This document shows positions 35,617-45,197 of a stretch of DNA of 64,000 nt, one piece after another (within the stretch, counting starts at the first letter, position 1; each line of letters starts with the position of its first letter). The stretch spans positions 4,696,545-4,760,544 of the forward strand of contig NZ_CP026692.1 of assembly GCF_002949795.1 (NCBI RefSeq), read 5' to 3'. This stretch comes from Nostoc sp. 'Lobaria pulmonaria (5183) cyanobiont'. GTDB taxonomy: Bacteria > Cyanobacteriota > Cyanobacteriia > Cyanobacteriales > Nostocaceae. Both the position numbers and the translations under genes were made by a program. Below the pieces are notes generated by a model that saw only the letters and a list, made by a program, of their open reading frames with translations, had not been told where the DNA came from and did not search any database.

Positions 35617-37098
35617 ATGAGTAACTTAGTTTTTCTACCCGCTCATCAACTTGCTCAGATGATTCGCGATCGCCAAGTCTCTGCTGTCGAAGTGTTCGAT
35701 GCTTACCTGGCGCAGATTTATAAACACAACTCAAAGCTGAATGCGATTTGCACGTTAGACGAAGACAATGCTCGTACCAGAGCAAAGCTTGCAGATGAAG
35801 CCCTAGCTAGAGGAGAACACTGGGGCGCTCTGCACGGTGTCCCTGTGACAATCAAAGACATTTTTGAAACAGTAGGACTCCGTACCACAGCGGGTTACAT
35901 TCCTCTCAAAGACTACATTCCTCAACAGGATGCCACCGTTGTTGCAAGGCTGCGAACAGCAGGAGCCGTTATCCTGGGAAAAACCAACATGGCAGAACTG
36001 GCTGGTGATTTTCAAAGTACAAATTCTCTGTTTCCACGGGTAAATAATCCCTGGAATCTTGACTATACAGCAGGTGGCAGTTCTGGAGGTAGTGCTGCTG
36101 CTGTTGCAGCCGGACTTTCACCATTAGATATAGGTAACGATCTTGCAGGTTCCGTGCGCCAGCCTGCAACTTTCTGCGGTGTGTATGGCTTAAAGCCAAC
36201 AGATCGCCGTATTTCCACCGCCGGAAGTATCCCTGAAGTACCAGGAATGCCGCTATGCTTGCGACAAATGTTAACTATTGGCTGTTTTGCGCGATCGCTC
36301 GAAGATATTCGCCTTTGTTTCTCGCTCATCGCTGGTGCGGATCTGCGTCGCCCAGATGTGCCACCGATTCCCCTTGATACTCCATCAGGCAAGTCTTTGC
36401 AGGATCTTAAAATTGCTTGGATTGATGAATGGGTAGAGGTTCCCGTTGCTGCGGAAATTCGAGGTGCAGTACAGACAGTGGTGCAAAAACTTGCTCAAGC
36501 AGGTACTCATGTTGAACGTTGGCTTCCCAAAGATTTTGATTTATCGACAGTGTGGAACCTCTGCGGACGGATGGAAGCATATATCAACAACTACGCCCAA
36601 CCCAAGGATCGCTATAATGTGCTACGCAGCTTAGAGTTACTTTTTCGCACGGCAACTCAAGGCGACAAAAAATTGCGAAAATTGGGGAATTTCAGTAGCT
36701 TTCTGCCAGAAATTTTGAATCCCAGCTTAAGAGGATATTTCGAGACACTTACCGAGCGCGATCGCTTCATTGCCCAAATCGATGAAGCTTTAGAAGCGTG
36801 GGATGTATGGCTCACTCCTGTGACAGCAACTCCTGCATTTACCCATTGTCCGGCTTGGAGCGCCATTGATATAGACGGCAAATCCTATCCTTATGCAGTG
36901 GCAAACGGATCTTACACTATGCCATTTAATCTCAGTGGTCATCCGGCGGTGGTGATTCCTATCGGGCAAACTCACAATGGCTTACCAATTGGAATACAAA
37001 TTATTGGCAAGCGATGGCGCGAGATGGAGTTGCTAGCGATCGCTCAAGAACTTGACAAAGCGGTTGGTGATTTCCGCCATCCATTAGGCTATTTTTAA
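35617..37098 (+). CDS. Amidase signature family hydrolase
   Basis: The product is 493 residues. The Lys-cisSer-Ser triad of the amidase signature family is in place: K80 in VPVTIKDIF, S155 in TAGGSSGGSAAAVAAG, and S179 in DIGNDLAGSVRQPA. The family hydrolyses carboxamides and includes GatA, indoleacetamide hydrolase and other amidases. The lack of adjacent gat genes argues against a tRNA amidotransferase role. The start ATG 35617 is preceded by GAGGTGAAATC. No operon partner is seen, and the specific substrate cannot be assigned. Confidence 0.88.
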   Translation: MSNLVFLPAHQLAQMIRDRQVSAVEVFDAYLAQIYKHNSKLNAICTLDEDNARTRAKLADEALARGEHWGALHGVPVTIKDIFETVGLRTTAGYIPLKDYIPQQDATVVARLRTAGAVILGKTNMAELAGDFQSTNSLFPRVNNPWNLDYTAGGSSGGSAAAVAAGLSPLDIGNDLAGSVRQPATFCGVYGLKPTDRRISTAGSIPEVPGMPLCLRQMLTIGCFARSLEDIRLCFSLIAGADLRRPDVPPIPLDTPSGKSLQDLKIAWIDEWVEVPVAAEIRGAVQTVVQKLAQAGTHVERWLPKDFDLSTVWNLCGRMEAYINNYAQPKDRYNVLRSLELLFRTATQGDKKLRKLGNFSSFLPEILNPSLRGYFETLTERDRFIAQIDEALEAWDVWLTPVTATPAFTHCPAWSAIDIDGKSYPYAVANGSYTMPFNLSGHPAVVIPIGQTHNGLPIGIQIIGKRWREMELLAIAQELDKAVGDFRHPLGYF

Positions 37099-37139
37099 CC
37101 GAATATGGTATCACAGTAAGTTGAAAAACTCAAACAACC

Positions 37140-37350
37140 CAATCACTAAAATAGCAAATGAGTTCGCCAAAATAACAAATGCGTTCGCCGAAATAACAAA
37201 TGAGTTCGCCGAAATAGCAAATGCGTTCGCCAAAATAGCAAATGAGTTCGCCAAAATAGCAAATAAGTTCGCCAAAATAGCAAATGAGTTCGCCGAAATA
37301 ACAAATGAGTTCGCCGAAATAACAAATGAGTTCGCCAAAATAGCAAATGC
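37140..37350. repeat. 21-bp tandem repeat encoding heptads
   Basis: About ten units of CAAATGAGTTCGCCAAAATAG, with variants GCGTTCGCC and CGAAATAAC, follow the amidase gene. The plus strand reads as an 81-codon frame from TTG 37121 with the heptad N-E-F-A-K-I-A: hydrophobic F and I in a 3-4 spacing, as in a coiled coil. Minus-strand frames through the array are also open, because 21 is a multiple of three. No ribosome site supports translation. The array abuts a transposase remnant. Confidence 0.85.
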
Positions 37351-37369
37351 GAGTGCTATAAATTAATCG

Positions 37370-37830
37370 ACTACCTTTCCTTTTACGACTGATTTTGAGC
37401 CAAAGTAGATTGACCCAAATATTAACTAAAAGAAAAGATATACCCACGAATAGTAATATCAAAACTTGATTTTTATTATTCGTTATAATTCGACAAATAT
37501 TCTTCAGACGATAACTAGTTTCAATCCCAAATCTTTTTCGATAATCTTGATAAATGTAATCTAAATTTGTTCTTACCTTGTGAGTAACATAAACAAAGTA
37601 TTGAACTCCACGCTGATTACGATTTTCCTTCCTGTATTTACAAATAATCCATAAGTCAAATGTAACTGAATCATCCTTATCTCTTGTTATTGTATAAGTA
37701 GTTTTATAACTTTTTTTGCCTGTAGGAACATTCTTTAATAATTTGGCTGTATTTTCAATACTATCTCCATTGCTAGCAGCATGAGTCAGAATCTCGAATA
37801 AAGTCTGTTGGTCTTTAAAACACGTAAGTT
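37370..37830 (-). pseudogene. C-terminal remnant of a transposase (ISH3/IS4-like)
   Basis: One continuous minus-strand frame without a proper start reads YFVYVTHKVRTNLDYIYQDY, then RKRFGIETSYRLKNIC, then LLFVGISFLLVNIWVNLLW. The RFGIETSYR block is the region around the catalytic glutamate of DDE transposases, and the hydrophobic tail is typical of ISH3-like enzymes in cyanobacteria. The N-terminal half with the two aspartates is gone, and the 3' end runs into the 21-bp repeat array. Confidence 0.65.
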
Positions 37831-37917
37831 AATTAGCGATCGCTCTTTGGGAAAAACTTTTTGGTTTACTGTTGATTCTGCTTTGTTTGCTGCAACAATC
37901 TATGAATCTCCGGTATA

Positions 37918-38208
37918 TCAGCTCTCCAATCGACCCCATAGTTGTGATACCAATTGTGTTGGCTGTGCCATTAACACGTGAGCAGATAACCGTAATGCTC
38001 CCTGAATCAATCGCAATGCCTTGACTATTTCAGGGTTATAGTCTGGATGTTTCTCTACCTCCGGATCATCCAGCAAATCGTAATCCTCAATTAACGCTTG
38101 TACCCCAAATACCGGATGTTGAATTTTGCCCAACAGAAAATCAAAATTGCAAAGCAGTTGGTAGTACTTCTGTAAATTGCCCGAACGAATCAGGTTGTAA
38201 GGGTAAAC
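37918..38208 (-). pseudogene. Fragment of an NB-ARC/WD40-type STAND protein (linker region)
   Basis: The frame reads VYPYNLIRSGNLQKYYQLLC, then FGVQALIEDYDLLDD, then ALRLIQGALRLSAHVLMAQ and TQLVSQLWGRL. This is the helical linker typically found between the NB-ARC ATPase and WD40 repeats of cyanobacterial STAND proteins. Neither flanking domain is present. Its upstream end is formed by insertion element copy A, whose terminal repeat extends the frame artificially to 38316. Confidence 0.6.
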
Positions 38209-38209
38209 T

Positions 38210-38872
38210 CTAGCCCTGTCAAGGTGACTTTTTTGGAGTCGCCAAAAGTTTGGCAGTCGAGACATGTGGATGTTGAGGGTCATACTTGGGAGGGTCTTTC
38301 TTCTTCTTTGAAGCACGGATATGTTTGAGAAAAGACTTCAAACGAACCCTCGAAGCCAAATCTTGGAGAATAAAAGCAAGCTGTTCAAGTTCAAAATCGG
38401 CAAATACATTCCAATGCTGCGGAGCGATGTCTACGACGGGCTACGCCTACGCAATCTATCAAACTTGCCAGTGGGATGGCTGTTTCTCTTAAAATCGCCG
38501 AACTAACTGTAGTTTCGACTCCATTTAATTTGTCGTAAACAGCCGTGCTAAGATTCATTTCTTCGGCTTTTAGGCGATAGGCTGCGCGGACTGATGGGTG
38601 AATCCCGCATACTACTAAACTCATTAGTTCCACAATCCTGGAAAAAAGTAGTTCTCGCGTGTACTGGGATGAAGCGTTTTCCTCAAATATTTGATTGATT
38701 GTATAAGAGCGCGAATACTCTTTCCATAAGCCCTCGAACCATTAGACTTATTGGACTCTCTTTGACAAAACGCTCAAATATTGCACCCAGCATTCACCAT
38801 ATCCTCCGCTACTTTTTCCTTTGCGATCGCATGGCATTATTATCCGGCTATTTGTCACCTTCACAGGGCTAG
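38210..38872 (-). mobile_element. 663-bp non-autonomous IS4-type element, copy A
   Basis: The ends carry 19-bp terminal inverted repeats, CTAGCCCTGTCAAGGTGAC and CTAGCCCTGTGAAGGTGAC (inward reading), differing at one base. GGTAAACT stands directly outside both ends, consistent with an 8-bp target duplication. Inside, on the minus strand, are the start of an IS4-family transposase (MVRGLMERVFA, frameshifted before QYTRELLFSRIVELMSLVV) and its end (KYDPQHPHVSTAKLL). The catalytic middle is deleted, and a dispersed repeat (CTACGACGGGCTACGCC) sits at the junction. It is near-identical to copy C. Confidence 0.85.
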
Positions 38873-40002
38873 GGTAAACTCTTATCCAGTAAAAGTGTGC
38901 TGTTATTATCAATCAGAGTCAAAGTTCCAGCAGTGGCAATACCTGGGTTGGGCTGTGATGCACTATATGTTTGAATATAGCGCCGCACTTCTGGGGGAAA
39001 ATGAGGGTAATCTAACACCGCATCCCCATCGGCAATAGTTGCCCAGAAGTCGCGCAAACCAGGAGCTAATTCTTTTGCCTGTGATAATGGTAAGTTTAAT
39101 GGAGAGTGAGTTAGTAGCTTAATTAGGAAAGGGAAAGAGCGATCGCCCATCCACTGCCGTGATGACTGTTGCAAGTCGGGAAACTCAGGCACTGACTCTA
39201 CGCGATGGGATAAAATTTGCAACGATTCTTTACCTTGGTTATCCCGATGAAACTCCAGCACTCGGTAAGGGTGAGGATAGCTAACTAAAGAACCAGTGGT
39301 AATATCATATACCCCATCGGCGTAAGCAATATCCTGAACGTGCAAATGCCCGGTAAACACTAGCTTGACTCCGTAGCGCCTCAACAGCTGCAATAGTTCT
39401 GCTGAATTGGACAACATATAGCGATTTGCCAGTGGATGGTTCGATTGATTGGGTAGATGTTCCACCACATTATGATGAACCATCACCAAAACTAAGTCAT
39501 CACCAGATGCCGCCAGCACCTCTTCTAACCACCGTAGCTGTTTGGCATCCAAACACCCCACTTGCTCTCCTTGATCGTTAAAGGAGTTAGAATTTAGTCC
39601 AATCAGCTTAACTCCAGGCAGTAATTGACGAATGTAGTATATCTGCCGTGGATCTTCGTAGCCAAACTTTGTGTAATAGTAGGGAAAATCTGCAAAAGCA
39701 ATTGATTGTTGATCGGCCAACAGCACAGGAACGTCATGATTACCAGGAACAACATAGACGGGAAAAGGTAGCTGGGCTAAACATTGTTGTAACCAGGCGT
39801 GGTTCTCTGGTTCGCCGTGCTGGGTTAAATCTCCTGGCAACAACAAGAAATCTAAATCGAGTTGTGTTAAATGTTCTAGTACACTTTTAAATGCTGAGAT
39901 ACTTACTTCCACCAGATGAAACCGGCTGGGATGATCCCAGATTGTGTGAGGAAGTGCCAGGTGTAAGTCGCTGACTACCGCAAAGCGAAAATTGAGACTC
40001 AT
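38869..40002 (-). CDS. Calcineurin-like metallophosphoesterase
   Basis: The product is 377 residues. All metal-binding motifs are present: SDLHL (D12, H14), LPGDLTQHGE (D58), VPGNHD (N88, H89), VHHN (H176) and GHLHVQD (H219, H221). It probably hydrolyses a phosphodiester or phosphomonoester in the cytosol; cyclic nucleotides or nucleotide derivatives are typical substrates of this subgroup. The coding frame ends in LLDKSLP, and its stop codon is the TAG inside the terminal repeat of insertion element copy A. The original C-terminus has therefore been altered, but the catalytic core is complete. Confidence 0.88.
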   Translation of the reverse strand: MSLNFRFAVVSDLHLALPHTIWDHPSRFHLVEVSISAFKSVLEHLTQLDLDFLLLPGDLTQHGEPENHAWLQQCLAQLPFPVYVVPGNHDVPVLLADQQSIAFADFPYYYTKFGYEDPRQIYYIRQLLPGVKLIGLNSNSFNDQGEQVGCLDAKQLRWLEEVLAASGDDLVLVMVHHNVVEHLPNQSNHPLANRYMLSNSAELLQLLRRYGVKLVFTGHLHVQDIAYADGVYDITTGSLVSYPHPYRVLEFHRDNQGKESLQILSHRVESVPEFPDLQQSSRQWMGDRSFPFLIKLLTHSPLNLPLSQAKELAPGLRDFWATIADGDAVLDYPHFPPEVRRYIQTYSASQPNPGIATAGTLTLIDNNSTLLLDKSLP

Positions 40003-40309
40003 TGATTTATGAAAATGTTAAAAGCAGGGGTTAAAATAAGCCTTTTCCCAAAAGTATAACGCTTGCTTTGTTTCCCTGCGTAGAAGTGCGTCTATTTAAC
40101 ATTTGTATACATTAAGCATCGATTATACGTGAAAAAAAGACCTATAGCACTCAAGAACACTCCAAGTGCAAACGAGAAGCGTTTATTGCTTAAATAGCCC
40201 TGCTTGAAGAAAGTGAAAGTTGTCTATATCGATGAGTCTGGGATAAAAAGTGAAGCTAGGGAGTAAAATATATGAACAAATTAAAATTTACTTGACTCAA
40301 AGCAAATAT

Positions 40310-40462
40310 ATGTTGAGTATACTTTGGGGTATTGTTGTTGTACTAATTGCTTTTTGGGCATTAGGACTGGCACTTCATATTGCCGGAAATTTAATTCATG
40401 CAGTGTTGCTTTTAGCCATTGCCCTTGCTATCTATAATTTTTTCAAAGCGCGTGATGTGTGA
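40310..40462 (+). CDS. Small hydrophobic membrane protein (lmo0937-like)
   Basis: From ATG 40310 the product is 50 residues: MLSILWGIVVVLIAFWALGL, then ALHIAGNLIHAVLLLAIALA. It has two membrane helices and the conserved family opening MLSILW and HIAGNLIH. A GTG at 40250 would add 20 polar residues not usual in the family. Such miniproteins are widespread and of unknown function. Confidence 0.7.
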   Translation: MLSILWGIVVVLIAFWALGLALHIAGNLIHAVLLLAIALAIYNFFKARDV

Positions 40463-40894
40463 ATAAATAACTTCTGACACTTTTACTTCTTAAGTTAAGT
40501 TAGTTAAATCATATACATCAGCTTGAGACTTAAGCGTAGATTTTCTGAAAAAATTGATTTATTTTTAGAGAATTATTATTTGGTTGATATAGGCTGAAAC
40601 AGGAGATAAAAACTAGACTTGTGTTAAGTAGGCAAAAGGTGCTACTGAAGAAGAATGCAGAATTAAGAATCAATTCTTGGGGGATTTAGAACCGCCAAGA
40701 ATTGAACACCACAAAAATGAAAATTTGGTGGGGGACTTAAACCTGTTTATTTATCTACCAGCCCCATAGAATACAAGCAATAGAATTCTGGCGACTGACG
40801 CCAATATTGCTCTTTTGTTAAAGATAAAAATTCTGCGCCGTCGCTGGCACTGAATTTTTAAAATTCAAATAGAAAAATAAGTGATATATAATTA
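40463..40894. other. Intergenic region without a recognised element
   Basis: This is 430 bp with no credible open frame. The text is AT-rich and holds CCAAGAATTGAACACCAC; no strong hairpin or operator is seen. It probably contains the promoter of the AI-2E transporter gene. Confidence 0.4.
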
Positions 40895-41971
40895 ATGGCG
40901 AATCCCAGAGATACAGACAATGGATGGTCGCAGTTAACTCGTGGTGCGCCATTGGCAGTAATGGTAGCTGTAGCACTCTACATTTTATACCAACTTTTAC
41001 CAGTATTAGAACTTTTAATTGTTGCAGCATTGATTGCTTTAATTTTGCGAACGCTATTACGGTTTTTGCAAAAGTTAGTCAAATCACAGAATGTTGCTGT
41101 TCTGCTACTAATTGGATTAATCGTCGGATTTATTGTAGTATTAGCTACTGTAGTTCTACCCAGTGTAACGTTTGAGTCTCAAAAATTAATCAAAACATTA
41201 CCAACTTATCTCGATAGATTGACAGAACATGTTGAGCAACTGCGTCAGAAATTCTCTTTTATTCCGGACATTTCCCAAGCACTAATACAATTACGGAACT
41301 TGGCTAACGAGTTACTAGGTGGAATACCAGTTTTCTTAGGTGAAGCTTTAAGTTTAACAGTGGAGTTGGTAGCGACGTTAATTCTAGCACTTTACATGGC
41401 TTACGATCCTAATTCCTTAGTGAAAGGGATTTTAAGATTAGTACCAACACGACATCATCAGCAGTTTAAACGAATTCTTAAAGCTTGCAAGACAAGATTG
41501 CGGGGTTGGATTTTTGGGACAGGGATAGCGATGATATTTCTGGGTGTTGGAGCAACGTTTGGACTTTTTATTTTGGGGATTCCCTCAGCCCTGCCATTTG
41601 GGATTATTGCAGGTTTATTTGAAATAATTCCTTACTTTGGTTCGATTATTGGTGCTTTTTTACCAGCATTAGTAGCATTGAGTATTTCACCGCTAAAGCT
41701 AGTATTTGTGTTGATACTTTTCTTTGTAATGAATCAAATAGATGCCCATATTGTTCAGCCTGTGGTAATGGGTCAGCAAGTTAATATCCATCCGGTGATG
41801 GTGATTGTGACATTTCTGGTAATGGGTAAGCTATTTGGATTTATTGGTGTGCTACTTGCAGTGCCTGCTGCGGCAGTGATAATTACGCTTATTGATGAGT
41901 TTACGCTTGAAGAACCTACTTTAAATGAAGGAGAAATTGAAAGTAAAATAGATGTTAAATCGAACAACTAA
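40895..41971 (+). CDS. AI-2E family transporter (PerM/YdiK-like)
   Basis: The product is 358 residues with about eight membrane helices in the family pattern: two N-terminal hairpins (residues 20-60 and 70-95), a periplasmic loop with LPTYLDRLTEHVEQLRQ, and a C-terminal bundle with GIPSALPFGIIAGLFEIIPY and the signature QPVVMGQQVNIHPVMVI. The family includes the AI-2 exporter TqsA and sodium/proton antiporters, so the cargo cannot be assigned. The next gene, mtnP, starts 75 bases downstream in the same direction and may be co-transcribed. Confidence 0.9.
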   Translation: MANPRDTDNGWSQLTRGAPLAVMVAVALYILYQLLPVLELLIVAALIALILRTLLRFLQKLVKSQNVAVLLLIGLIVGFIVVLATVVLPSVTFESQKLIKTLPTYLDRLTEHVEQLRQKFSFIPDISQALIQLRNLANELLGGIPVFLGEALSLTVELVATLILALYMAYDPNSLVKGILRLVPTRHHQQFKRILKACKTRLRGWIFGTGIAMIFLGVGATFGLFILGIPSALPFGIIAGLFEIIPYFGSIIGAFLPALVALSISPLKLVFVLILFFVMNQIDAHIVQPVVMGQQVNIHPVMVIVTFLVMGKLFGFIGVLLAVPAAAVIITLIDEFTLEEPTLNEGEIESKIDVKSNN

Positions 41972-42046
41972 ATAAGTAATTCTCTAGCTAGTCTTTGATA
42001 CACTTTTGTGTGGTGTAGCAGATTAGCAAAGAACAGGTTCAGAATC

Positions 42047-42919
42047 ATGGCTCAAGCTAGTATTGGGATTATTGGTGGTAGCGGTCTTTACAAAATGGAT
42101 GCCCTCAAAGATGTCGAAGAGGTGCGAGTAGAGACGCCTTTTGGTTCACCATCTGATGCTTTGATTCTGGGAACTTTGGATGTTACACGGGTAGCCTTTT
42201 TGGCGCGTCATGGCCGCAATCACACGCTTTTACCCTCTGAATTACCATTTCGCGCTAATATCTATGCGATGAAGCAATTGGGTGTGAAGTATTTAATTTC
42301 AGCTAGTGCTGTGGGTTCCTTGAAGGAAGAAGCGAAACCATTGGATATGGTGGTGCCAGATCAGTTTATTGATCGGACAAAAAATCGGATTTCAACGTTT
42401 TTTGGTGAGGGAATTGTAGCTCACATTGCCTTTGGCGATCCGATTTGTAAGAATTTGGCTGGTGTGTTGGCAGATGCGATCGCATCTCTCAATTTACCAG
42501 AAGTTACTCTCCATCGCGGCGGCACTTATGTCTGCATGGAAGGGCCAGCTTTTTCCACTAAGGCAGAATCGAATCTTTACCGCAGTTGGGGTGCAACAAT
42601 CATTGGCATGACGAATTTACCAGAGGCGAAGTTGGCCAGGGAAGCGGAAATTGCATACTCAACTTTAGCGCTGGTGACAGATTACGATTGTTGGCATCCA
42701 GACCATGACAGTGTGACAGTAGAATTAGTGATTGGCAATTTACTGCGGAATGCTGTGAATGCTCAAAAGGTGATTCAAGAAACTGTACGGCGCCTGAGTG
42801 AAAATCCGCCGCCGAGTGAGGCGCATTCGGCGTTGCAACATGCGATTTTGACTCAATTGGATAAAGCACCAGCGGCGACGAAGGAAAAGCTGGGGTTATT
42901 GTTGCAGAAGTATTTGTAG
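42047..42919 (+). CDS. mtnP: S-methyl-5'-thioadenosine phosphorylase
   Basis: The product is 290 residues from ATG 42047; an upstream in-frame start at 42008 is not conserved. It splits methylthioadenosine with phosphate into adenine and methylthioribose-1-phosphate in methionine salvage. Motifs include [12 protein letters not shown] (phosphate loop), [55 protein letters not shown], and VTDYDCWH with the purine-site aspartate. The family's length and order are complete. Confidence 0.93.
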   Translation: MAQASIGIIGGSGLYKMDALKDVEEVRVETPFGSPSDALILGTLDVTRVAFLARHGRNHTLLPSELPFRANIYAMKQLGVKYLISASAVGSLKEEAKPLDMVVPDQFIDRTKNRISTFFGEGIVAHIAFGDPICKNLAGVLADAIASLNLPEVTLHRGGTYVCMEGPAFSTKAESNLYRSWGATIIGMTNLPEAKLAREAEIAYSTLALVTDYDCWHPDHDSVTVELVIGNLLRNAVNAQKVIQETVRRLSENPPPSEAHSALQHAILTQLDKAPAATKEKLGLLLQKYL

Positions 42920-43381
42920 TCTTGGTGAATGAGCGATGTTTATGACGGGCTACGCTTACGCAGTTTCTTAGTACAGTTTTGCGTAAAAGCGTAGCGTTTT
43001 TTATGCAGGGAAACGCATTGGCATTGCTGGGGATTGCAAAATTTAATTTGTTAAGAATTAATGAAATGCTGTACTTAATTAGATTAGAGCAAGAGCGATC
43101 GCTACGACAGGTTATTCGATAACGCACGATTATTTGAAATAATAGAGGCGAAAATAAAATTACTGTCGGGTATGTTAGGCATATATTTTGGTATGCTTTG
43201 TCACGAAAAACATTAGGGTAAGCGCGATCGCGCACTACCATACAACATGGTGCGCGATCGCAAAGCCATAACACACCCTACTTAAGATTTACTTTATAAA
43301 TGGTCTCTCATTCGCCAAGCTCAGAGGTTCATTCACGTAATACGCTCTGTGAAAGCCGCTCAATTGAAAGTTAATGGTGTC
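42920..43381. repeat. Intergenic region with a long HIP1-containing hairpin
   Basis: No gene. GCGATCGCGCACTACCAT at about 43224 pairs with ATGGTGCGCGATCGC ending near 43261, around an ACAAC loop with a small bulge; both arms contain HIP1-type GCGATCGC cores. A GACGGGCTACGCTTACGC repeat copy lies near 42943. Confidence 0.6.
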
Positions 43382-43855
43382 TTACTTTAGCTCATACATC
43401 TGCTTATGCTTGGCTAAAAGCTCTTGATATTTCTCATTTGTCTTTGCTTGTAGCCACTTGGCTTTAAATATTGCTGCTGATTCCGCCTTCACTGGGTCTA
43501 CTTCATAAGGAAGAATTTCTTTTTTGTCACCTGAATCTTCCGAATTTTGTTTATATTTCCTGCCGTTTTTATGATTAGCATAACGGCGAGAGCGAGTATA
43601 ACCCATTTGGATAAATTTCCGTGCCATATCGGCACCGACAAAATCATCTTTCTTTAAATAATCAAGAAAAATCTCGTAGATTTTTTCACTCGACTCTCTT
43701 GCAATATCAGGAGTTTTGAACCGCCAGTAAGGAAGAATTTCTGATTTGTATGGTTCAACCAAAAGTACACCCTGCTCACCCTTGCCAACACGATAGAGTT
43801 CAGGATGTTGGCGAAAATCAATATTTTTAAAGTCTAAAGAATAATCAAAAGCCAT
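43382..43855 (-). CDS. DUF4385 family protein
   Basis: The product is 157 residues. The family blocks are plain: FDYSLDFKNIDFRQHPELYR, VGKGEQGVLLVEPYKSEILP, WRFKTPDIA, and DFVGADMARKFIQMGYTRSR with RYANHKNGRKY. The C-terminus is charged and helical. DUF4385 is found in cyanobacteria, proteobacteria and some eukaryotes and has no assigned activity. No operon partner: the VOC gene next to it is divergent. Confidence 0.85.
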   Translation of the reverse strand: MAFDYSLDFKNIDFRQHPELYRVGKGEQGVLLVEPYKSEILPYWRFKTPDIARESSEKIYEIFLDYLKKDDFVGADMARKFIQMGYTRSRRYANHKNGRKYKQNSEDSGDKKEILPYEVDPVKAESAAIFKAKWLQAKTNEKYQELLAKHKQMYELK

Positions 43856-43930
43856 GATAGATTTTTATTAGGAATAGTAAACTTTAAAAAAAAGTTCAAC
43901 TTCTATCTAAGTATTGAGATTTTGTTGATT

Positions 43931-44398
43931 ATGCTATCTAGCACCCAATCCCTGAACAGTGTCCTTGCGCCAGGAAATCTGCGTAAAGTGCATCACATTG
44001 CCCTCAACGTCCAGGATATGCAAGCCTCGCGCTACTTCTATGGCACAATCCTGGGTTTGCACGAACTCACAGGCGACGAAGTACCCGCAACCCTAGTGGA
44101 ACTAGTCGCATCTGGGAAAGTAGCCAACTTCATCACTCCTGATGGTACAATTCTAGATTTATTTGGGGAACCCGAATTAACACCACCAGATCCCAATCCA
44201 GAAAAGACCTTTACTAGAGCGTATCATCTAGCCTTTGATATAGATCCGCAGTTATTCGATCGCGCGGTGACAGTGCTCGGAGAAAATAAAATAGCGATCG
44301 CACATGGCCCAGTCACTCGTCCTACTGGTAGAGGAGTGTATTTTTACGATCCAGATGGCTTTATGATTGAAATTCGTTGCGATCCAGATGTCCATTAA
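43931..44398 (+). CDS. VOC superfamily (glyoxalase/dioxygenase-like) protein
   Basis: The product is 155 residues from ATG 43931. It has two beta-alpha-beta-beta-beta VOC modules: VHHIALNVQDMQASRYFYGT opens the first, with a likely metal histidine, and AYHLAFDIDPQLFDRAVTVL opens the second. PTGRGVYFYDPDGFMIEIRC supplies the C-terminal glutamate ligand. The ligand set suggests a metal enzyme; substrates in this superfamily vary (methylglyoxal-glutathione, catechols, antibiotics), so none is assigned. The Uma2 gene follows 35 bases later. Confidence 0.82.
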   Translation: MLSSTQSLNSVLAPGNLRKVHHIALNVQDMQASRYFYGTILGLHELTGDEVPATLVELVASGKVANFITPDGTILDLFGEPELTPPDPNPEKTFTRAYHLAFDIDPQLFDRAVTVLGENKIAIAHGPVTRPTGRGVYFYDPDGFMIEIRCDPDVH

Positions 44399-44433
44399 AT
44401 AATTATTTGTCAGTAAAAAAGGGAAATACTTCT

Positions 44434-45015
44434 ATGACAGCACTGACATTAAACCTGAATTCAATTCTGAAACTGACAAGAGAGCAGTTTTATCAGTTGT
44501 GTGAAGAAAACCCCGATTTACAACTAGAACGCAATGCCCAAGGAGAACTAGTCATAATGCCACCGACGGGAGGAGAAACTGGAAGAAGTAACGTTAATTT
44601 AATTCTGCAATTAGCATCATGGAATGAACAAAAGCTACTAGGTGAAGTTTTTGATTCTTCCACTGGATTTACTTTACCTTCAGGGGCTGATCGTTCTCCT
44701 GATGTTTCTTGGGTGGAAAAATCTCGTTGGGATAATTTGACGAAAGAACAAAAAGAAAAATTTATTCCTTTATGTCCTGATTTTGCGATTGAAATAATGT
44801 CACCATCTGACAATTTGAAAAAAGTGCAAGAAAAAAAAATGCATGATTATATGTCAAATGGGTGTCGTTTAGGTTGGCTAATAAATCTAAAAAAACAGGA
44901 AGTAGAAATTTATCGTCCTGAACAAGATGTGGAAGTTTTAAAATCACCTCAAACTATTTCTGGAGAAAGTGTTTTACCTGGTTTTGTACTAAATCTGAAA
45001 AAAATTTGGGGATAA
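44434..45015 (+). CDS. Uma2 family (DUF820) putative endonuclease
   Basis: The product is 193 residues from ATG 44434. Its in-frame upstream extension overlaps the VOC gene and is not conserved. Family blocks are LKLTREQFYQLCEENPDLQL, then ELVIMPPTGGETGRSNVNLI, SGADRSPDVSWVEKSRW (PD), FAIEIMSPSDNLKKVQEKKM (E-x-(M/V)-S strand with lysine) and GWLINLKKQEVEIYRPEQ. It is a different subgroup from the copy at 30164. It is probably co-transcribed with the VOC gene. Confidence 0.87.
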   Translation: MTALTLNLNSILKLTREQFYQLCEENPDLQLERNAQGELVIMPPTGGETGRSNVNLILQLASWNEQKLLGEVFDSSTGFTLPSGADRSPDVSWVEKSRWDNLTKEQKEKFIPLCPDFAIEIMSPSDNLKKVQEKKMHDYMSNGCRLGWLINLKKQEVEIYRPEQDVEVLKSPQTISGESVLPGFVLNLKKIWG

Positions 45016-45197
45016 TAATATTTTAAAATGCTCTAATGGATAGAACAGATGTTAGAAATACACAGTTAAATCAACGCTTGGAAACCACATCCACACAAGC
45101 AGAACCCACCTTTGTGAGTTTAAAAACTCAATCTTTTCTTATGTATAGCTGCAAATGACCTTTGCCTTGGCTCTTAAAAAACACTACTTAATTTACT

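Noticed and set aside
35617..37098. GatA subunit of the tRNA amidotransferase
   Set aside because: The triad fits any amidase-signature enzyme; the nucleophile region GNDLAGSVRQ departs from the GatA GSDTGGSIRQ pattern, and gatB/gatC are absent.
37121..37366. Confident protein-coding gene for an 81-residue heptad protein
   Set aside because: It starts at TTG without a ribosome site, and the 21-bp period keeps several frames open on both strands, so openness is no evidence of coding.
38286..38633. Separate small genes inside element copy A
   Set aside because: These frames are pieces or antisense readings of the deleted, frameshifted transposase and recur identically in copy C.
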